Below, in pieces: positions 18,029 through 26,095 of a DNA stretch of 64,000 nt. Source of the DNA: Hoeflea_A sp965228785 (GTDB lineage Bacteria > Pseudomonadota > Alphaproteobacteria > Rhizobiales > Rhizobiaceae); NCBI GenBank assembly GCA_965228785.1, contig CBDDIF010000001.1, positions 3,833,609 through 3,897,608 on the forward strand, read 5' to 3'. Numbering within the stretch: position 1 is the first letter of the stretch; every line of letters starts with the position of its first letter. Below the pieces are notes generated by a model. That model ran no database searches. It worked only from the letters and a program-made list of their open reading frames with translations, and was not told the origin of the DNA. Made by a program: the position numbers and the translations under genes.

Positions 18029-19384
18029 TCAATTGGTGCCCAACCGGGTGAGGCCTCCATTGGTTGCGCTGTTGCCGTTACCCCACGAACCTGCATACCC
18101 CCCGGCTTGACGCTTCAGGATGCCGCGACCGACGACGTTGCCCAATTGCCAGTCATAGTGCAGCGTATCGCCTTCGATAATCCCCTCAAAATCAGATACA
18201 CCGAGGCCGTAGCTTGAACGGCCGCGTACTGTGCTACCTGACCGCGCCATCTCGACTTCAAGATCGAATTTTACGCCGTTGACGGTGACTGTTCCGCTAA
18301 AGAGCCCGGAAAACGTGCCGGTTGTCGGTGCTGCGTCGCGGCAGTTTCGGCCAAGCTTTCCTCCATGGCGGATAGGGCCGAGATCCTGGGGGCGTATCGT
18401 CTGCCCGATCAGGGCAGTCAGTCTTTGAATATCGAGGAAGTTGCGAGCGATCATCCGGATTTGAGCGGTGGTTGTAATGATCTCGAGACGCGTGAGTCCG
18501 CTGCCGGCGTAGCCTCCGGCACTGGCATCCAATGCATCAGCAAAGGCGTTGAGGCGCTGGGAAGACAGTGGGTGTGTTCGTGCCGCGAGTTGCAGCGCGT
18601 GATTGGAACCGGAGGAAAAATCCGTTCGACTTTCATGCAGATACGCCATCGTCAAGAACAGGTTGACGACGCCCAACGGCACGTCGCCGATGCGCGCCAG
18701 TGCATTGAGGGCGAAGGCATCAGCAGCGCGTTCATTGGCGCGTGCGGTCGAAGGTTGGACACCTTCGTACCCACTGTGGTTCAGGTAGATGTGTCCCAGC
18801 TCGTGCAAAAGGATGAACACGACAGCGGTGCTGAAACTCTTTTGGGCAAGTGAGTCGACATCTGGGTCCTGAAGCGCATCGGCAGGGATACACAGCGTTG
18901 TGAGCAGAGGAGGTGGCGGCTCAGCAGCCTGCCAGTTTCTCAACATGGTGAGATAATTGTAGACGCTCTCGCTCGAGTAGCCGTTGCGCTCGAGCCAGGC
19001 GATGGCAATGTTGGCATCGTCCAGGAACTTGAGCGACTGGATTGACATGAACAGGGTCTGGTTGCGCGTGTCGGCGGCGAAGGCAAACGGTTCGCGGCCC
19101 GGAATGCGCAAGGGAAACCGAATTCCGACCTTTTCAAGGGCGCGCCGTTCCGCCGGCTCCAGCCTTGGCAATATCACCTCGCGGAGGTTTGAGATTATGC
19201 CACGGGGATAACGCTGCTGCCATTCGGCCAGCACTGCATCATCGTAGGGAGGCGGTTCAGCGGCGTGGGCGGACGACCATAATGCGGTTATCACCGAACC
19301 GAGCAGCAGAACTCCGGCAATCAGTAGCTTGGCGGTGACGGCGCGGTCAGCCGCCCTGACGGTAGAACGCGGCGACATCCTCAT
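18029..19384 (-). CDS. Membrane-anchored M48-like metallopeptidase
   Basis: About 451 residues from ATG 19384. An N-terminal transmembrane segment or signal (AKLLIAGVLLLGSVITALW) precedes a domain with the zinc motif HELGH (residues 194-198) and a downstream glutamate in ANERAADAFAL (about residue 218), the gluzincin pattern. The C-terminal 110 residues form a beta-rich domain (FSGTVTVNGVKFDLEVEM) like those predicted to bind ligands outside the cell. The start overlaps the upstream membrane gene by about 38 bp. Substrate is unknown. Confidence 0.72.
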   Translation of the reverse strand: MRMSPRSTVRAADRAVTAKLLIAGVLLLGSVITALWSSAHAAEPPPYDDAVLAEWQQRYPRGIISNLREVILPRLEPAERRALEKVGIRFPLRIPGREPFAFAADTRNQTLFMSIQSLKFLDDANIAIAWLERNGYSSESVYNYLTMLRNWQAAEPPPPLLTTLCIPADALQDPDVDSLAQKSFSTAVVFILLHELGHIYLNHSGYEGVQPSTARANERAADAFALNALARIGDVPLGVVNLFLTMAYLHESRTDFSSGSNHALQLAARTHPLSSQRLNAFADALDASAGGYAGSGLTRLEIITTTAQIRMIARNFLDIQRLTALIGQTIRPQDLGPIRHGGKLGRNCRDAAPTTGTFSGLFSGTVTVNGVKFDLEVEMARSGSTVRGRSSYGLGVSDFEGIIEGDTLHYDWQLGNVVGRGILKRQAGGYAGSWGNGNSATNGGLTRLGTN

Positions 19385-19967
19385 ATCCCTGCGGTGGCGG
19401 GTCCTGTTCGAATTGTTCGGTGACCCAGAGGTGAAATACCGTGTAGTCACCCCATTCCGGGCTCCAGACTTCGCGCATGAGCGCTAGTTTCGCCTCCCGC
19501 ACAGCAATCGTTGTGTCGAGCAGTTCGGGGCCCTGCTGAAGTTCGGAGGCGTTCTGCGAAATTCTGTTAAGCCGACTGATCACCGTTGCACGCTCCATTG
19601 CAGCAAAGGCCTGGATCTGAGCACCAGATCCGTTTTGCTGACCAAGTCCGGAAAGTGAGCGGCTTCGCTTGATCGTGGTAACGCCTTCGGCACTGGCCAC
19701 CTGTTCCGCGATGTCCTTGATTTCGATCGGTTTCATGATCGAGTAGATGATCATGCCAACCCCGAACAGGGCAAAAAAAACACCCGGGCCGATGCGTGAC
19801 AACAGTATAGAAACACCGCCCGGAAGGTCCAGCTTGGCCTCACCCTCGCGGCGACGGGGCATTTCCAGGAACAGTCGATATCCCAGATAGACGGATGTCA
19901 GCCCGACCAGAATTGCAATGATGTGCTGAAAACCGTTCAGTAGGATTCCAACTAGAACTTCAGACAT
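19347..19967 (-). CDS. Membrane protein with two transmembrane segments
   Basis: About 206 residues from MSEVLVGILL. Transmembrane segments are visible near the N-terminus (IIAILVGLTSVYLGYRLFL) and after a charged loop (GVFFALFGVGMIIYSIM), followed by a soluble helical domain. It belongs to no family I recognise. It overlaps the downstream M48-like peptidase gene, which suggests the two act together. Confidence 0.62.
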   Translation of the reverse strand: MSEVLVGILLNGFQHIIAILVGLTSVYLGYRLFLEMPRRREGEAKLDLPGGVSILLSRIGPGVFFALFGVGMIIYSIMKPIEIKDIAEQVASAEGVTTIKRSRSLSGLGQQNGSGAQIQAFAAMERATVISRLNRISQNASELQQGPELLDTTIAVREAKLALMREVWSPEWGDYTVFHLWVTEQFEQDPPPQGYEDVAAFYRQGG

Positions 19968-20216
19968 GCCTGTTTCCGTGTCCTGCAACCGTTGGGGTCA
20001 GTTGGCGGAGCTTACACCGATTGTCCCTTGACGGCGATGCAAGTGGCTTCACGGTTATGTTTCAGGCTGAATACTTCCTTTATCTGGCGGCCCGCGCTGA
20101 AACGATCTGGGCACGTCCTCGCAGCCGAACGACAACAGAGGCGAACGACCCATCGTTGGGTGCCGGCAGCGAATGCAGCTGGTTTGTTCAAAAATATCAA
20201 AGGCTTAAAGGGAAGG

Positions 20217-20291
20217 TGGCTCCCCGGGCCGGATTCGAACCAGCGACCAATTGATTAACAGTCAACTGCTCTACCACTGAGCTACCGGGGA
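20217..20291 (-). tRNA. tRNA-Asn (GTT)
   Basis: The minus strand folds as a complete tRNA. The acceptor is TCCCCGG with CCGGGGA, the D-arm is AGCTCAGTGGTAGAGC, the anticodon loop CTGTTAA carries GTT, the T-loop is TTCGAAT and the end GCCA is encoded. It is about 600 bp left of the prophage junction and is intact. Confidence 0.96.
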
Positions 20292-20458
20292 ACAACGCGC
20301 TTGGTGTGGCGTGGATGGGCGTATAACAAAAGAAATTCCCAATTGCCAAGCGATTTCTTGAAAAATGTAAGGCGCCTTGAACAATGGGCGGGAAAACCCG
20401 AAATCAGGGCCAGCCGGATCGGCATGCCCTTGAGGAGAAGACGGCGACGAAGAACCAC

Positions 20459-20770
20459 ATGACGGTTGATTCAGATACAGACGGTGAAGCCGAACTCGCT
20501 AAGCCCGGGCGATTGATTCAAATCGGGAAATGGCAGTTTCGATTGCCTCAAAGTCGCTTCCTGAGGCTGTTGATCGGTATCGGCTTCATTGTCGGCGGCG
20601 TTTTGGGCTTCCTGCCGATCCTGGGGTTCTGGATGATCCCGCTCGGGTTGCTGATTCTCTCCAACGACGTCCCAATGATCCGACGCTGGCGTCGGCGACT
20701 TGTTGTCTGGTTTATCCGGAGCCGCCAGAACAGAGCCGAAAAGAGATCAGACGAGGCCATCGACTCTTAG
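20459..20770 (+). CDS. Small inner-membrane protein (PGPGW-like)
   Basis: A 103-residue protein from the ATG at 20459. It has a hydrophobic hairpin (LLIGIGFIVGGVLGFLPILG, then FWMIPLGLLIL) followed by a very basic tail (RRWRRRLVVWFIRSRQNR). The LPxLGFWxIPLGL motif resembles the PGPGW putative transmembrane family. Upstream in-frame sequence from 20384 looks non-coding. Function is unknown. It is the last chromosomal gene before the prophage. Confidence 0.7.
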   Translation: MTVDSDTDGEAELAKPGRLIQIGKWQFRLPQSRFLRLLIGIGFIVGGVLGFLPILGFWMIPLGLLILSNDVPMIRRWRRRLVVWFIRSRQNRAEKRSDEAIDS

Positions 20771-20894
20771 CCTGTTGTGCAAAAGACCATTCGCAGATGA
20801 GCGGAGTGAGGAGGGGACTTTTTCGAATCGGCCCCTTGCGAACACTGGGGAACCGGTCTAAGTGACCTCGGCTGTTCGGCAAATGTCGGCACGA

Positions 20895-20934
20895 GGCCTC
20901 GTGGCGGAATGGTTACGCAGAGGACTGCAAATCC
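20895..20934 (+). pseudogene. 5' half of tRNA-Cys (GCA), split by prophage: left attachment site
   Basis: The sequence matches tRNA-Cys from position 1 through the acceptor strand GGCCTCG, D-arm GCGGAATGGTTACGC and anticodon loop CTGCAAA (GCA), and stops after TCC. The next 40 bases (AGTTCGTGCCC...) contain no T-loop and no CGAGGCC acceptor strand, so the gene is broken. The break is immediately followed by the integrase gene. The crossover core therefore lies within or close to GGACTGCAAATCC (20922-20934). Confidence 0.8.
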
Positions 20935-20990
20935 AGTTCGTGCCCAACAAAATCAACGACCATTCTGAAAAACACCCTCGAAAACCGGGA

Positions 20991-22238
20991 TTATCCGGAT
21001 TTTTCTGCCATTGATTTCATTTGCTTTTTCGGACTTTCAGAATGGCCGAACCTCGCCTTTGTGGCGTTCAGCACGCGTAGTTCTGTCTCTTTCGCGTACC
21101 CTCGGTAGGCCGTCGATGTGCGGTGCTTCGACAGGGCCATTCCCTGTCCCTCGGTCAGCCCCGCTTCCTCCAATTCAGTCAATCCGCCATGCCGTGCCTG
21201 GTCGAGCGTAAAGCCATCCATGCCGATCTGCTTCGCAAGTTTCCGAATCGCTTGGGGCAGGGATGAGCCGGACCCGTAGTTCGTCCCGTCCAGCTTGGTG
21301 ACGATCGAGAGGCCGCGCCGTGGTGCTGCCTTAAGGATTTCCTCGGCATCGGCGTATAGCAAGACCCGTTCACCGTCATCGTTGATGTATTCGAGCGGAT
21401 GCAAAGCCGTCTCACCGGTCTTCGCGTGGCGAACTTCGATCGATTCGGGATGTTTCTTTGAGCGATACCCAGACCATTGGGCGTGTCCTTGCCCGATGTT
21501 GCGAGGTCGCAGGAACCATTCGAAGGCCAACACTGCGGCCGCACCAAGCTCTGGACGGCCATATTCCACCGCTCCGCGGGCGAATCGGTAGACGGTCTCA
21601 CGGTCGGCATGTGCCTTTCGTGCCTTCTGACGACGCTTGAGAGTCACCCCCTCCCACGGATTCGGAACGTCTTTCCGGAATAATTGCGGATATAGGGGGT
21701 ACATTCTGCGCCAGGCGGTCGCACAGTACGTTACGGCCTTCTCGGCGGACCTGCGGGCCCCGGACTCGAAAAGCGCGCTGTAGACGCGCTGAGCGCCTTT
21801 TACGCCGAATTCGTTGATTCGCAGTTTTCCAAGGGGTTGATCCGTAGATTCGGTCCGGATCTCGCCAACTCGCTCGAAGATCAGGCGATAGTCCTTACGA
21901 TTCGGTTCTGCGACGTGCTCCTTGAACGCATCCAAGGTCTGATAGTGGTCGAGCAACCATCCGAAAGTGCCATAGCGCTTGTGCGACGTGGCCGCATCGT
22001 CGATTTCGGATCGCACTGCATCTGCTTTGCGCTGCATACGCCAATCCGTAAGTGCATCATTCCAGGCCGCCGCCGCTTTGTTTAGTTGGCCTTGCATCAA
22101 GTCGACACCAAGTGCGACGTGCTTTTCGGGGAAGCCGGCTTTTCGGTATACGCTCGGGCAGTTCCAGTAGTAGGCGATCGATCCGTCGGCGAGAGGCTTC
22201 GGCGTTACGTACTTCGGCAGCTTGATCTGAAAGGTCAT
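20991..22238 (-). CDS. int: Phage tyrosine integrase
   Basis: A 415-residue tyrosine recombinase. The core-binding helices lie around residues 80-190. The catalytic part includes an Arg region (AFEWFLRPRNIGQGH), FTLDQARHGGLTELEEAG and the terminal ALSKHRTSTAYRGYAK with the nucleophilic Tyr. The start at MTFQIKLPKYV (22238) overlaps the Xis-like gene by 4 bp, while the frame upstream of it is non-coding. Its position beside the broken tRNA-Cys marks the left end of the prophage. Confidence 0.92.
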   Translation of the reverse strand: MTFQIKLPKYVTPKPLADGSIAYYWNCPSVYRKAGFPEKHVALGVDLMQGQLNKAAAAWNDALTDWRMQRKADAVRSEIDDAATSHKRYGTFGWLLDHYQTLDAFKEHVAEPNRKDYRLIFERVGEIRTESTDQPLGKLRINEFGVKGAQRVYSALFESGARRSAEKAVTYCATAWRRMYPLYPQLFRKDVPNPWEGVTLKRRQKARKAHADRETVYRFARGAVEYGRPELGAAAVLAFEWFLRPRNIGQGHAQWSGYRSKKHPESIEVRHAKTGETALHPLEYINDDGERVLLYADAEEILKAAPRRGLSIVTKLDGTNYGSGSSLPQAIRKLAKQIGMDGFTLDQARHGGLTELEEAGLTEGQGMALSKHRTSTAYRGYAKETELRVLNATKARFGHSESPKKQMKSMAEKSG

Positions 22239-22480
22239 AACACTTCTGGCGGGTCTATGCCGCTTCCTTCGGTTGCGCCGATCACGCGATCCAGATCGAT
22301 CTTGTTCCATATCTGCCGTTTGCCCTTTCCGGTGCCTTCATCGACACAGGGCTTCGGATATTCGGTGCCCACACGCCGCAGGAAGGCCGCTACGCTGCGT
22401 TCACCAACATAAGCGGCAGCAAGCTCGGGTGTCATCCTTGGCGGCCAGCAGCCGGGCGGTATGTGGATATCTCTGGGCAT
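22235..22480 (-). CDS. Excisionase-like DNA-binding protein
   Basis: An 81-residue protein with a MerR/AlpA-type helix-turn-helix: MTPELAAAYVGERSVAAFLRRV, then a basic wing (KGKRQIWNKIDLDRVIG). It lies directly upstream of and overlaps int by 4 bp, the usual place for Xis, which directs prophage excision. Confidence 0.75.
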   Translation of the reverse strand: MPRDIHIPPGCWPPRMTPELAAAYVGERSVAAFLRRVGTEYPKPCVDEGTGKGKRQIWNKIDLDRVIGATEGSGIDPPEVL

Positions 22481-22521
22481 AAACCGGGTCTCCTGCCGCT
22501 AAACCGGCTCGGTGGTGGCGT

Positions 22522-22752
22522 TCATTTGCAATCCGGCAGGTATGGGCATGCATCTACGCAACACCACCCCATGCTGCCTGTGTTGTCCTTGTGTCCGCAC
22601 ATCCTGCCCTGTCCCTCGCCGTCTCGGTGTTCCAGGCGATGCGGGCAGACGGATTGCATCCCGGCCCAGGTAGTCTCCATGACTGACGCCAGGCTCTCGA
22701 CTTCCAACTCCGCTTTCGGCTTCCCGCCGCCCCATGCCCATGGTCGACCCAT
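22522..22752 (-). CDS. Cys-rich small phage protein
   Basis: A 76-residue protein starting MGRPWAWGGG. It has six cysteines concentrated in the C-terminal half (SVCPHRLEHR, MCGHKDN, GWCCVDACPYLPDC), which suggests a zinc-binding or disulfide fold. Its ATG overlaps the stop of the upstream SAM-fold gene (TGATG). I do not recognise the family. The alternative frame 22499-22741 is rejected because it breaks this coupling and has poor composition. Confidence 0.6.
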   Translation of the reverse strand: MGRPWAWGGGKPKAELEVESLASVMETTWAGMQSVCPHRLEHRDGEGQGRMCGHKDNTGSMGWCCVDACPYLPDCK

Positions 22753-23357
22753 CAGATCACTCCTTGCTTGCGCAGCGCACGACGGAACCACCGCGGTAAG
22801 TCACCCCATGCACCCTGTCGCCGGCAGTGTTTGGCGTAGCGCAGGATCAGCCGTCCATGCAGCTTCTGAAGCCCCTGGTTGCCTTCGCAGTAGATGTCGT
22901 GCCAGGCGAAGTCCCAATAGCGGTGGCAATAAGGATCGAGCGGGAACTCGAAGGCATCTGCGACATGGATTGTCACGCGCGGATCCCCGTTGAACTGCGC
23001 GCCGAAATGATCGGCGATGCCGGGGTCGATCTCGATTACATCGATATGCTTGACGTCAGGCTTCGTCAGGCACATGCGGACGAAGCATCCCATCCCGAGG
23101 CCGGTTTTCAGGACGTGGCCGGTGGCATGGTGCACGGCGTGCAGATGGCGGCGAAGTTCTCGCTCGCTGTCTTCCATGACCGTATACCCACCATGGACAT
23201 TGTCTTCGTGCTCATCGTGGACCATGTGCAGCCCAGCCAGGCACACATGGGACAGATAGGTGTTTCCCTCCATCGTCCACGCATTCATGTCGCCGCTGTT
23301 CCAGGGTGACAGATCGGTTGGGACTTTCCCGGCCCTAAGAAGTTGATCCACGTTCAT
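22752..23357 (-). CDS. SAM-fold (spermidine synthase-like) protein
   Basis: A 201-residue protein with a Rossmann-type core: VLKTGLGMGCFVRMCL resembles motif I, and HIDVIEIDPGI carries the acidic residue of motif II that would bind the SAM ribose. VTIHVADAFEFP follows as motif III. The arrangement resembles spermidine synthases and small-molecule methyltransferases more than DNA methylases, as no NPPY-type motif is seen. The role in the phage is unknown. Confidence 0.65.
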   Translation of the reverse strand: MNVDQLLRAGKVPTDLSPWNSGDMNAWTMEGNTYLSHVCLAGLHMVHDEHEDNVHGGYTVMEDSERELRRHLHAVHHATGHVLKTGLGMGCFVRMCLTKPDVKHIDVIEIDPGIADHFGAQFNGDPRVTIHVADAFEFPLDPYCHRYWDFAWHDIYCEGNQGLQKLHGRLILRYAKHCRRQGAWGDLPRWFRRALRKQGVI

Positions 23358-23381
23358 GGGTATTCACCATGCTCCGCTGTC

Positions 23382-23633
23382 TCAGTGTGAAACCTCTCTG
23401 CAGTAGGCGTCCATGGCGTCCCGCAGGATGGAGTAGTAATTGTCGACTGCATTGCGCGCCTGATCAGGGTCACGGATGACCGAGGCAATCAGTTTGCCTT
23501 GGGCCATCAGGGTGCCCATCATGACCACGTTGAGCGTCTTTCCATCGCCGACAGTGAACAGTGCATCGCGCACCTCGAGGATGTTTTCATCGGCCCCATC
23601 GGGCAGGTTTCTGAATTCGATGGCGTTATCCAT
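23382..23633 (-). CDS. Hypothetical phage protein
   Basis: An 83-residue acidic protein (MDNAIEFRNLPDGADENILE...). It is probably alpha/beta, with a C-terminal helix DNYYSILRDAMDAYCREV. It overlaps the downstream end of the Gp37/Gp68 gene by 8 bp within the early operon. No family is recognised. Confidence 0.6.
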   Translation of the reverse strand: MDNAIEFRNLPDGADENILEVRDALFTVGDGKTLNVVMMGTLMAQGKLIASVIRDPDQARNAVDNYYSILRDAMDAYCREVSH

Positions 23634-24504
23634 TGAAAGCCTCCGTTGGGTATTCCTGAACCTGCAGATCAGCCGGGAATGACTCCTTGAGGGTCCAAAC
23701 CTTGCCTGGCTTGTTGGGTGACTGGATCTGCTTCATGAAAAAGCGGGTATCGGTCTGGCGGCACCAGTCGAGGGTCGTTCGATACCAGGTGTGATCCTCA
23801 GGGCGGGCGCGCGGCCCGCTCTCACCGCCAGCAACGAGCCAGCGCAGGAACTCCCATCCCGACCAGTCGACCGGACCCAGCGCGGGTTCATAGGAGACCC
23901 AGGTGAGCCAGCCAGCCTCGGCGAGCCGACGCATGGGCTCTCGGCGCTCGTCTGCTCGCTTCTGGTCTTCAACGGAACAGCCGAGCCAAATATTGCGTAG
24001 CGGCAAGTTACGCGGCTCGAGAGCCCACGGATGGTCCTGCAACTCAAGGAGATTGGCGATTTCGTCCGCGGCTTCCGCCCAAGGATCACCACTCCGCCGC
24101 GCTTCAAGATATCCGACGAGCTCCCACGGCCGTTTCGTCAGGATTTGATAGATGTGCCGTGGTGTCCAAAAGGCAGTCTGAAAGACGCGGTCGACAACGT
24201 AGTCTGGCACGTTTGGGTGACCCAGGTCGCTGGTCGAATTGGCGAAAATCATCGCCGGCTTGCGCCAGGTGAAGGGCTTGCGCCAAACCGCATCACCCGC
24301 AATGCCGATCTTTCCCGTCCAGATGTAGCCGGCTTTCGTCTTCTCGACGGTGCCGTGATATTGCGGTGTGGCCGGGTTTGCCGATAGGCGAGGGGCAGTT
24401 CGCCGCATCGCGTAGCAATTGGTGCAACCCGGAGACACCACATCGCATCCGGCAATGGGGTTCCAAGTGTGCGTGGCCCAGCCGATTTTGGTGTTGTCCG
24501 CCAT
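23626..24504 (-). CDS. Phage Gp37/Gp68 family protein (DUF5131)
   Basis: A 292-residue protein starting MADNTKIGWATHTWNPIAGC, the signature N-terminus of DUF5131. The cysteine cluster GCDVVSPGCTNCYA (C-x6-C-x2-C) is that of radical-SAM-like iron-sulfur proteins. LTKRPWELVGYL, NIWLGCSVEDQKRADERRE, WVSYEPALGPVDW and VAGGESGPRAR are family landmarks. It is common in phages and mobile islands with unknown biochemistry. The start at 24504 abuts the stop of the preceding gene. Confidence 0.88.
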   Translation of the reverse strand: MADNTKIGWATHTWNPIAGCDVVSPGCTNCYAMRRTAPRLSANPATPQYHGTVEKTKAGYIWTGKIGIAGDAVWRKPFTWRKPAMIFANSTSDLGHPNVPDYVVDRVFQTAFWTPRHIYQILTKRPWELVGYLEARRSGDPWAEAADEIANLLELQDHPWALEPRNLPLRNIWLGCSVEDQKRADERREPMRRLAEAGWLTWVSYEPALGPVDWSGWEFLRWLVAGGESGPRARPEDHTWYRTTLDWCRQTDTRFFMKQIQSPNKPGKVWTLKESFPADLQVQEYPTEAFNG

Positions 24505-24758
24505 CAGGTCACCTCCGTTGGGGCTGCCTTGGCCGCAATCGCTTGTAAACGTTCGGCGACCTTTTCTCGCCACCCGGAACCATGCTCCAGATACAGATTG
24601 ATCATCCAATGGAGCACGAAAGCTTGTTCGTCCACGCACTTGTTCGGAATTGGCTCGCCGCCCTCTCGAAGGACGCCAGCGATCGGCCCTGTTTGAAAGA
24701 TCATCAGACCGAGCAATTGGCGAAGCTCCTTGGTGAGTTCTTTCGGGTACTCAGCCAT
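24504..24758 (-). CDS. Hypothetical phage protein
   Basis: An 84-residue protein from MAEYPKELTKELRQLL. An ATG 3 bp upstream (24761) is equally open; GAGGGG stands 7 bp before the chosen start. It is mostly helical with LREGGEPIPNKCVDEQAFVLHWMI in the middle. It overlaps its upstream neighbour by 8 bp. No family is recognised. Confidence 0.6.
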   Translation of the reverse strand: MAEYPKELTKELRQLLGLMIFQTGPIAGVLREGGEPIPNKCVDEQAFVLHWMINLYLEHGSGWREKVAERLQAIAAKAAPTEVT

Positions 24759-25143
24759 CATTCGTCCCCTCACCGCGTTGGAGGGCGGCGCGAGCGATCT
24801 GCATATATTCGAAGGCCTGTGCGCCATAGACGCCATCGCCGACGACGATCTTCTCCAGTGCTTCCCGCATCACAGCCGCGTAGGCCGCGATATCGCGTAT
24901 GGTGTGGGGGGAGCAGCGAGCAATGTGGGCAGCGTCAATGCGCGCAGATTCCTGATCTTCCGGGTCATGCGCGTTTACGATTGGAGAAAAGGTGACGATC
25001 GCATCACCATTGCCGATAACCCAATGCTGGCCCATCTCGAATTTCGCGGACAACATCTTTTGCTTAGACCAGGCTCCTGGCGTCACGCCGTCCAGCCCTG
25101 CCATGATCTCATCGAGCGCGGTCTTGCCTTTGTGCTCAGTCAT
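24751..25143 (-). CDS. Hypothetical phage protein (early operon)
   Basis: A 130-residue protein: MTEHKGKTALDEIMAGLDGV, then TPGAWSKQ, DPEDQESARIDAAHIARCSP and a C-terminal helical tail. The pattern 'PGPW..., DA.yIA..sP..i..l' is common in phage proteins of unknown function that vary between related phages. The start overlaps the upstream stop by 4 bp. Confidence 0.65.
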   Translation of the reverse strand: MTEHKGKTALDEIMAGLDGVTPGAWSKQKMLSAKFEMGQHWVIGNGDAIVTFSPIVNAHDPEDQESARIDAAHIARCSPHTIRDIAAYAAVMREALEKIVVGDGVYGAQAFEYMQIARAALQRGEGTNDG

Positions 25144-25595
25144 GAATCGCCTCTCTGGTCTGTGATCGCCAACATGTCAGTCGATTGGACACGCTCGAGG
25201 ACCGTCTCACCGGTCGGCAGCATGATTTGACCAAGGAACGCGCCTTCGAATGAGAGCATCCCGACTTCGACGGCGGTGATCTGCCCCTTGATCCAGTCCC
25301 GAAGTATGGAATAGACGGCCGTCTGTCCCTGCCTCAGGGCCCGTTCCTCATGCGACTTTTTGGTGCCTCGGGTTCTGTTCGTGAACGGATGATGGCGGAG
25401 CCAGGCGGCTGCGTATCCCTTGGCATTGGCCTTGATGGACACCTGCCGATTGCGCCATGTGAACTGAACCAGAAGGTCGCCGTTTGAGAAATCTTCCATG
25501 TAGCCGAACGTGGTGACGCCGAAGGCTTGCAGGATCTTCTGCGTCTCAGCCATCGCGCCCTTGCCGGAGGTGCTGTTTTCGTAGGGAAGGCCCAT
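25140..25595 (-). CDS. Hypothetical phage protein
   Basis: A 151-residue protein with FGYMEDFSNGDLLVQFTWRN, a basic central part (KSHEERALRQGQTAVYSIL) and GAFLGQIMLPTGETV. GGAAGTGATG lies before the ATG. The pattern resembles early phage proteins near recombination genes, but no function can be named. Confidence 0.6.
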   Translation of the reverse strand: MGLPYENSTSGKGAMAETQKILQAFGVTTFGYMEDFSNGDLLVQFTWRNRQVSIKANAKGYAAAWLRHHPFTNRTRGTKKSHEERALRQGQTAVYSILRDWIKGQITAVEVGMLSFEGAFLGQIMLPTGETVLERVQSTDMLAITDQRGDS

Positions 25596-25632
25596 CAGTC
25601 ATCACTTCCTTTCCAAATCATTCGAGCAGTGA

Positions 25633-25977
25633 TCATCGCGGCACCACCGTGCCGTCCATCCGCTTCTTCCACCGGTCACGCTTGCTGCCAGGGAAGGGGC
25701 GTTTCGCTTTCCGGTAGCCGCGGTGTTTCGCCTCCTGGCGCTTCACCTTGGCGATGTCCTTGCGGTCCTTCGGGGTCTTCTGTTCGCGGTGGCACTTCTC
25801 GTGCGCCGGCTTCCGGTTCTCGTCACTGTCGTCGCGCGAAATCTCCCAAGGGAGAACGTGCTCGACTTCCCAGGCTTCGCCGATTTGGATCTTGCCCTTG
25901 CAGATGTGGCAGATGCCGCCGTGAAGCTGGAAAAGGCGGGCACGCTCCTTTGCGCTGATCGACTTGCGGCGCGTCAT
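25633..25977 (-). CDS. HNH nuclease
   Basis: A 114-residue protein with a CxxC zinc pair (GICHICKGKI), the HNH core EVEHVLPWEISRDDSDENRKPAHEKCHREQ and a very basic tail (AKHRGYRKAKRPFPGSKRDRWKKR). The start MTRRKSISAKERARL (25977) is chosen by family pattern, as the open frame upstream to 26169 is non-coding. It may nick or cut DNA during recombination or replication. Confidence 0.78.
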   Translation of the reverse strand: MTRRKSISAKERARLFQLHGGICHICKGKIQIGEAWEVEHVLPWEISRDDSDENRKPAHEKCHREQKTPKDRKDIAKVKRQEAKHRGYRKAKRPFPGSKRDRWKKRMDGTVVPR

Positions 25978-26095
25978 AGTGACGACCCAGAGACGGGCGA
26001 CGGGGCGCGACCAGAGGATGGGTTGGAACACCCCGCCGCCCGCCCGGTGAGCCCTACCAGGGCGGGGCAACGCCCTTTCTTGCTCACGTTCGAAT

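Noticed and set aside
19989..20216. Small genes between the membrane protein and tRNA-Asn
   Set aside because: Short frames on both strands (60-88 codons) lack ribosome binding sites and one runs into the tRNA; no support.
20890..20903. 14-bp palindrome CACGAGGCCTCGTG as an operator
   Set aside because: It coincides with the acceptor strand of the tRNA-Cys fragment plus its 5' flank, which explains the symmetry.
26041..26090. GC-rich hairpin (AGGGCG/CGCCCT) downstream of the RecT-like gene as a terminator
   Set aside because: No T run follows on the minus strand and the downstream HNH gene is in the same operon.
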